Shown here in pieces: positions 63,664 to 64,000 of a stretch of 64,000 nucleotides of DNA. The stretch is from JANWXD01 sp037446115. GTDB lineage: Bacteria > Acidobacteriota > Terriglobia > Bryobacterales > Bryobacteraceae. Under the pieces are notes generated by a model, which saw nothing but the letters and a program-made list of their open reading frames with translations, did no database searches and was not told where the DNA came from. Both the position numbers and the translations under genes were made by a program. The stretch's first letter is position 1. Each line of letters starts with the position of its first letter. The DNA lies in contig JBBIJF010000002.1 of assembly GCA_037446115.1 (NCBI GenBank), positions 209,967 through 273,966 on the forward strand, given 5' to 3'.

Positions 63664-64000
63664 CGGAGGGTCACCGCACCGGAGCCCGCCAGGCGGGCGG
63701 CTTGCTCGGGCTTCAGCTTCCAGTTGCTGTCAAAGGTTCCTTCCGCCACCACGTCGGCAAGCGAGCCCTTGAACAAAACGAAGTCGCCGAAGCCGGCCAG
63801 CACGTGCACAGGCGCGCGGAGGAACGGCAGCCCGGGACGGGAGGCGCGTTCCGCACCTGTCCACCAGGGCAGACCGGAGTTCACCACCAGGTACCGGCCG
63901 CCCGCGGGTGCTACCACGACCAGGCCGTAATCCGCCGCTCCGGGATTCAGCTCGATCGGAAACCGGTCCCGGAACCGCGCGATCAGGCGGTTGGTTTCCC
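63660..64000 (-). CDS. Unknown protein, C-terminal part (5' end beyond the window)
   Basis: The frame stays open from the right edge (64000) to TGA 63662-63660. The visible 112 residues include NRLIARFRDRFPIELNPG, GGRYLVVNSGLPWWTG and an end with DSNWKLKPEQAARL. No family is recognised. It overlaps the decarboxylase start by 4 bases and is probably cotranscribed with it. Confidence 0.65.
   Translation of the reverse strand, partial: ETNRLIARFRDRFPIELNPGAADYGLVVVAPAGGRYLVVNSGLPWWTGAERASRPGLPFLRAPVHVLAGFGDFVLFKGSLADVVAEGTFDSNWKLKPEQAARLAGSGAVTLR

Overview
The window is a GC-rich bacterial chromosome segment that is almost fully coding. It has no rRNA, tRNA, insertion sequence, prophage or CRISPR array that I could find. 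Gene content points to Acidobacteriota, probably a Bryobacterales/Solibacter-like lineage. The evidence is seven Tat-type signal sequences on secreted or periplasmic enzymes, secreted Gfo/Idh/MocA oxidoreductases, a TonB-receptor-like C-terminus at the left edge, and an N4-adsorption-type glycosyltransferase. This placement rests on protein style, not on a marker search.

Layout. 1-11014 (mostly minus strand): an outer-membrane protein end, then a run read right to left: DinG-like helicase, QueD, an archaeal-type ornithine cyclodeaminase-like protein, QueF, a coiled-coil methyltransferase, an aldo/keto reductase, a small membrane protein, the CstA/YbdD transport pair and a prolyl oligopeptidase. 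11081-16117: a gene remnant, a double metallo-beta-lactamase protein, and ftsY-ribD-ribE. 16138-22347 (minus): a lipoprotein pair and the phoH-ybeY-corC-era-BON run. 22742-30140: a beta-propeller protein, a phosphate butyryltransferase/FAH pair, and the nfeD-flotillin-carbonic anhydrase-like-phosphotriesterase run. 30191-32789 (minus): hemD followed by atpZ-atpI-atpB-atpE, the a and c subunits of ATP synthase without b or F1 genes. 32800-36731: two Tat/secreted modules around a predicted selenoprotein. 37083-43907: membrane protein, glpD, YihY, glycosyltransferase, AraD-like aldolase. 43946-47482: ankyrin protein plus a two-component system. 47634-54743: sugar isomerase-like protein, SppA, an NCS1-like permease with a tiny membrane partner, RimI, a second YihY, a Tat oxidoreductase. 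54876-64000: mutarotase-like protein, threonine dehydratase, DegT aminotransferase, recA, a YHS microprotein with a copper ATPase, a PLP decarboxylase and a gene running off the right edge.

The most notable item is the thioredoxin-fold gene at 34300-34872. Its reading frame is interrupted by one TGA exactly where the family has the first cysteine of a CxxC motif. A short stem-loop with a GGU-containing apical loop begins 14 bases after that TGA, as expected of a bacterial SECIS element. I read it as a UxxC selenoprotein. A conventional ORF caller would split or lose this gene.

Expression signals are of two kinds. Some genes have strong Shine-Dalgarno sequences. Others have a -10-like hexamer ending only 6-8 bases before the start codon, which suggests leaderless transcripts. 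One classical sigma70-type promoter (TTGACT, 17 bases, TACACT) precedes nfeD-flotillin.
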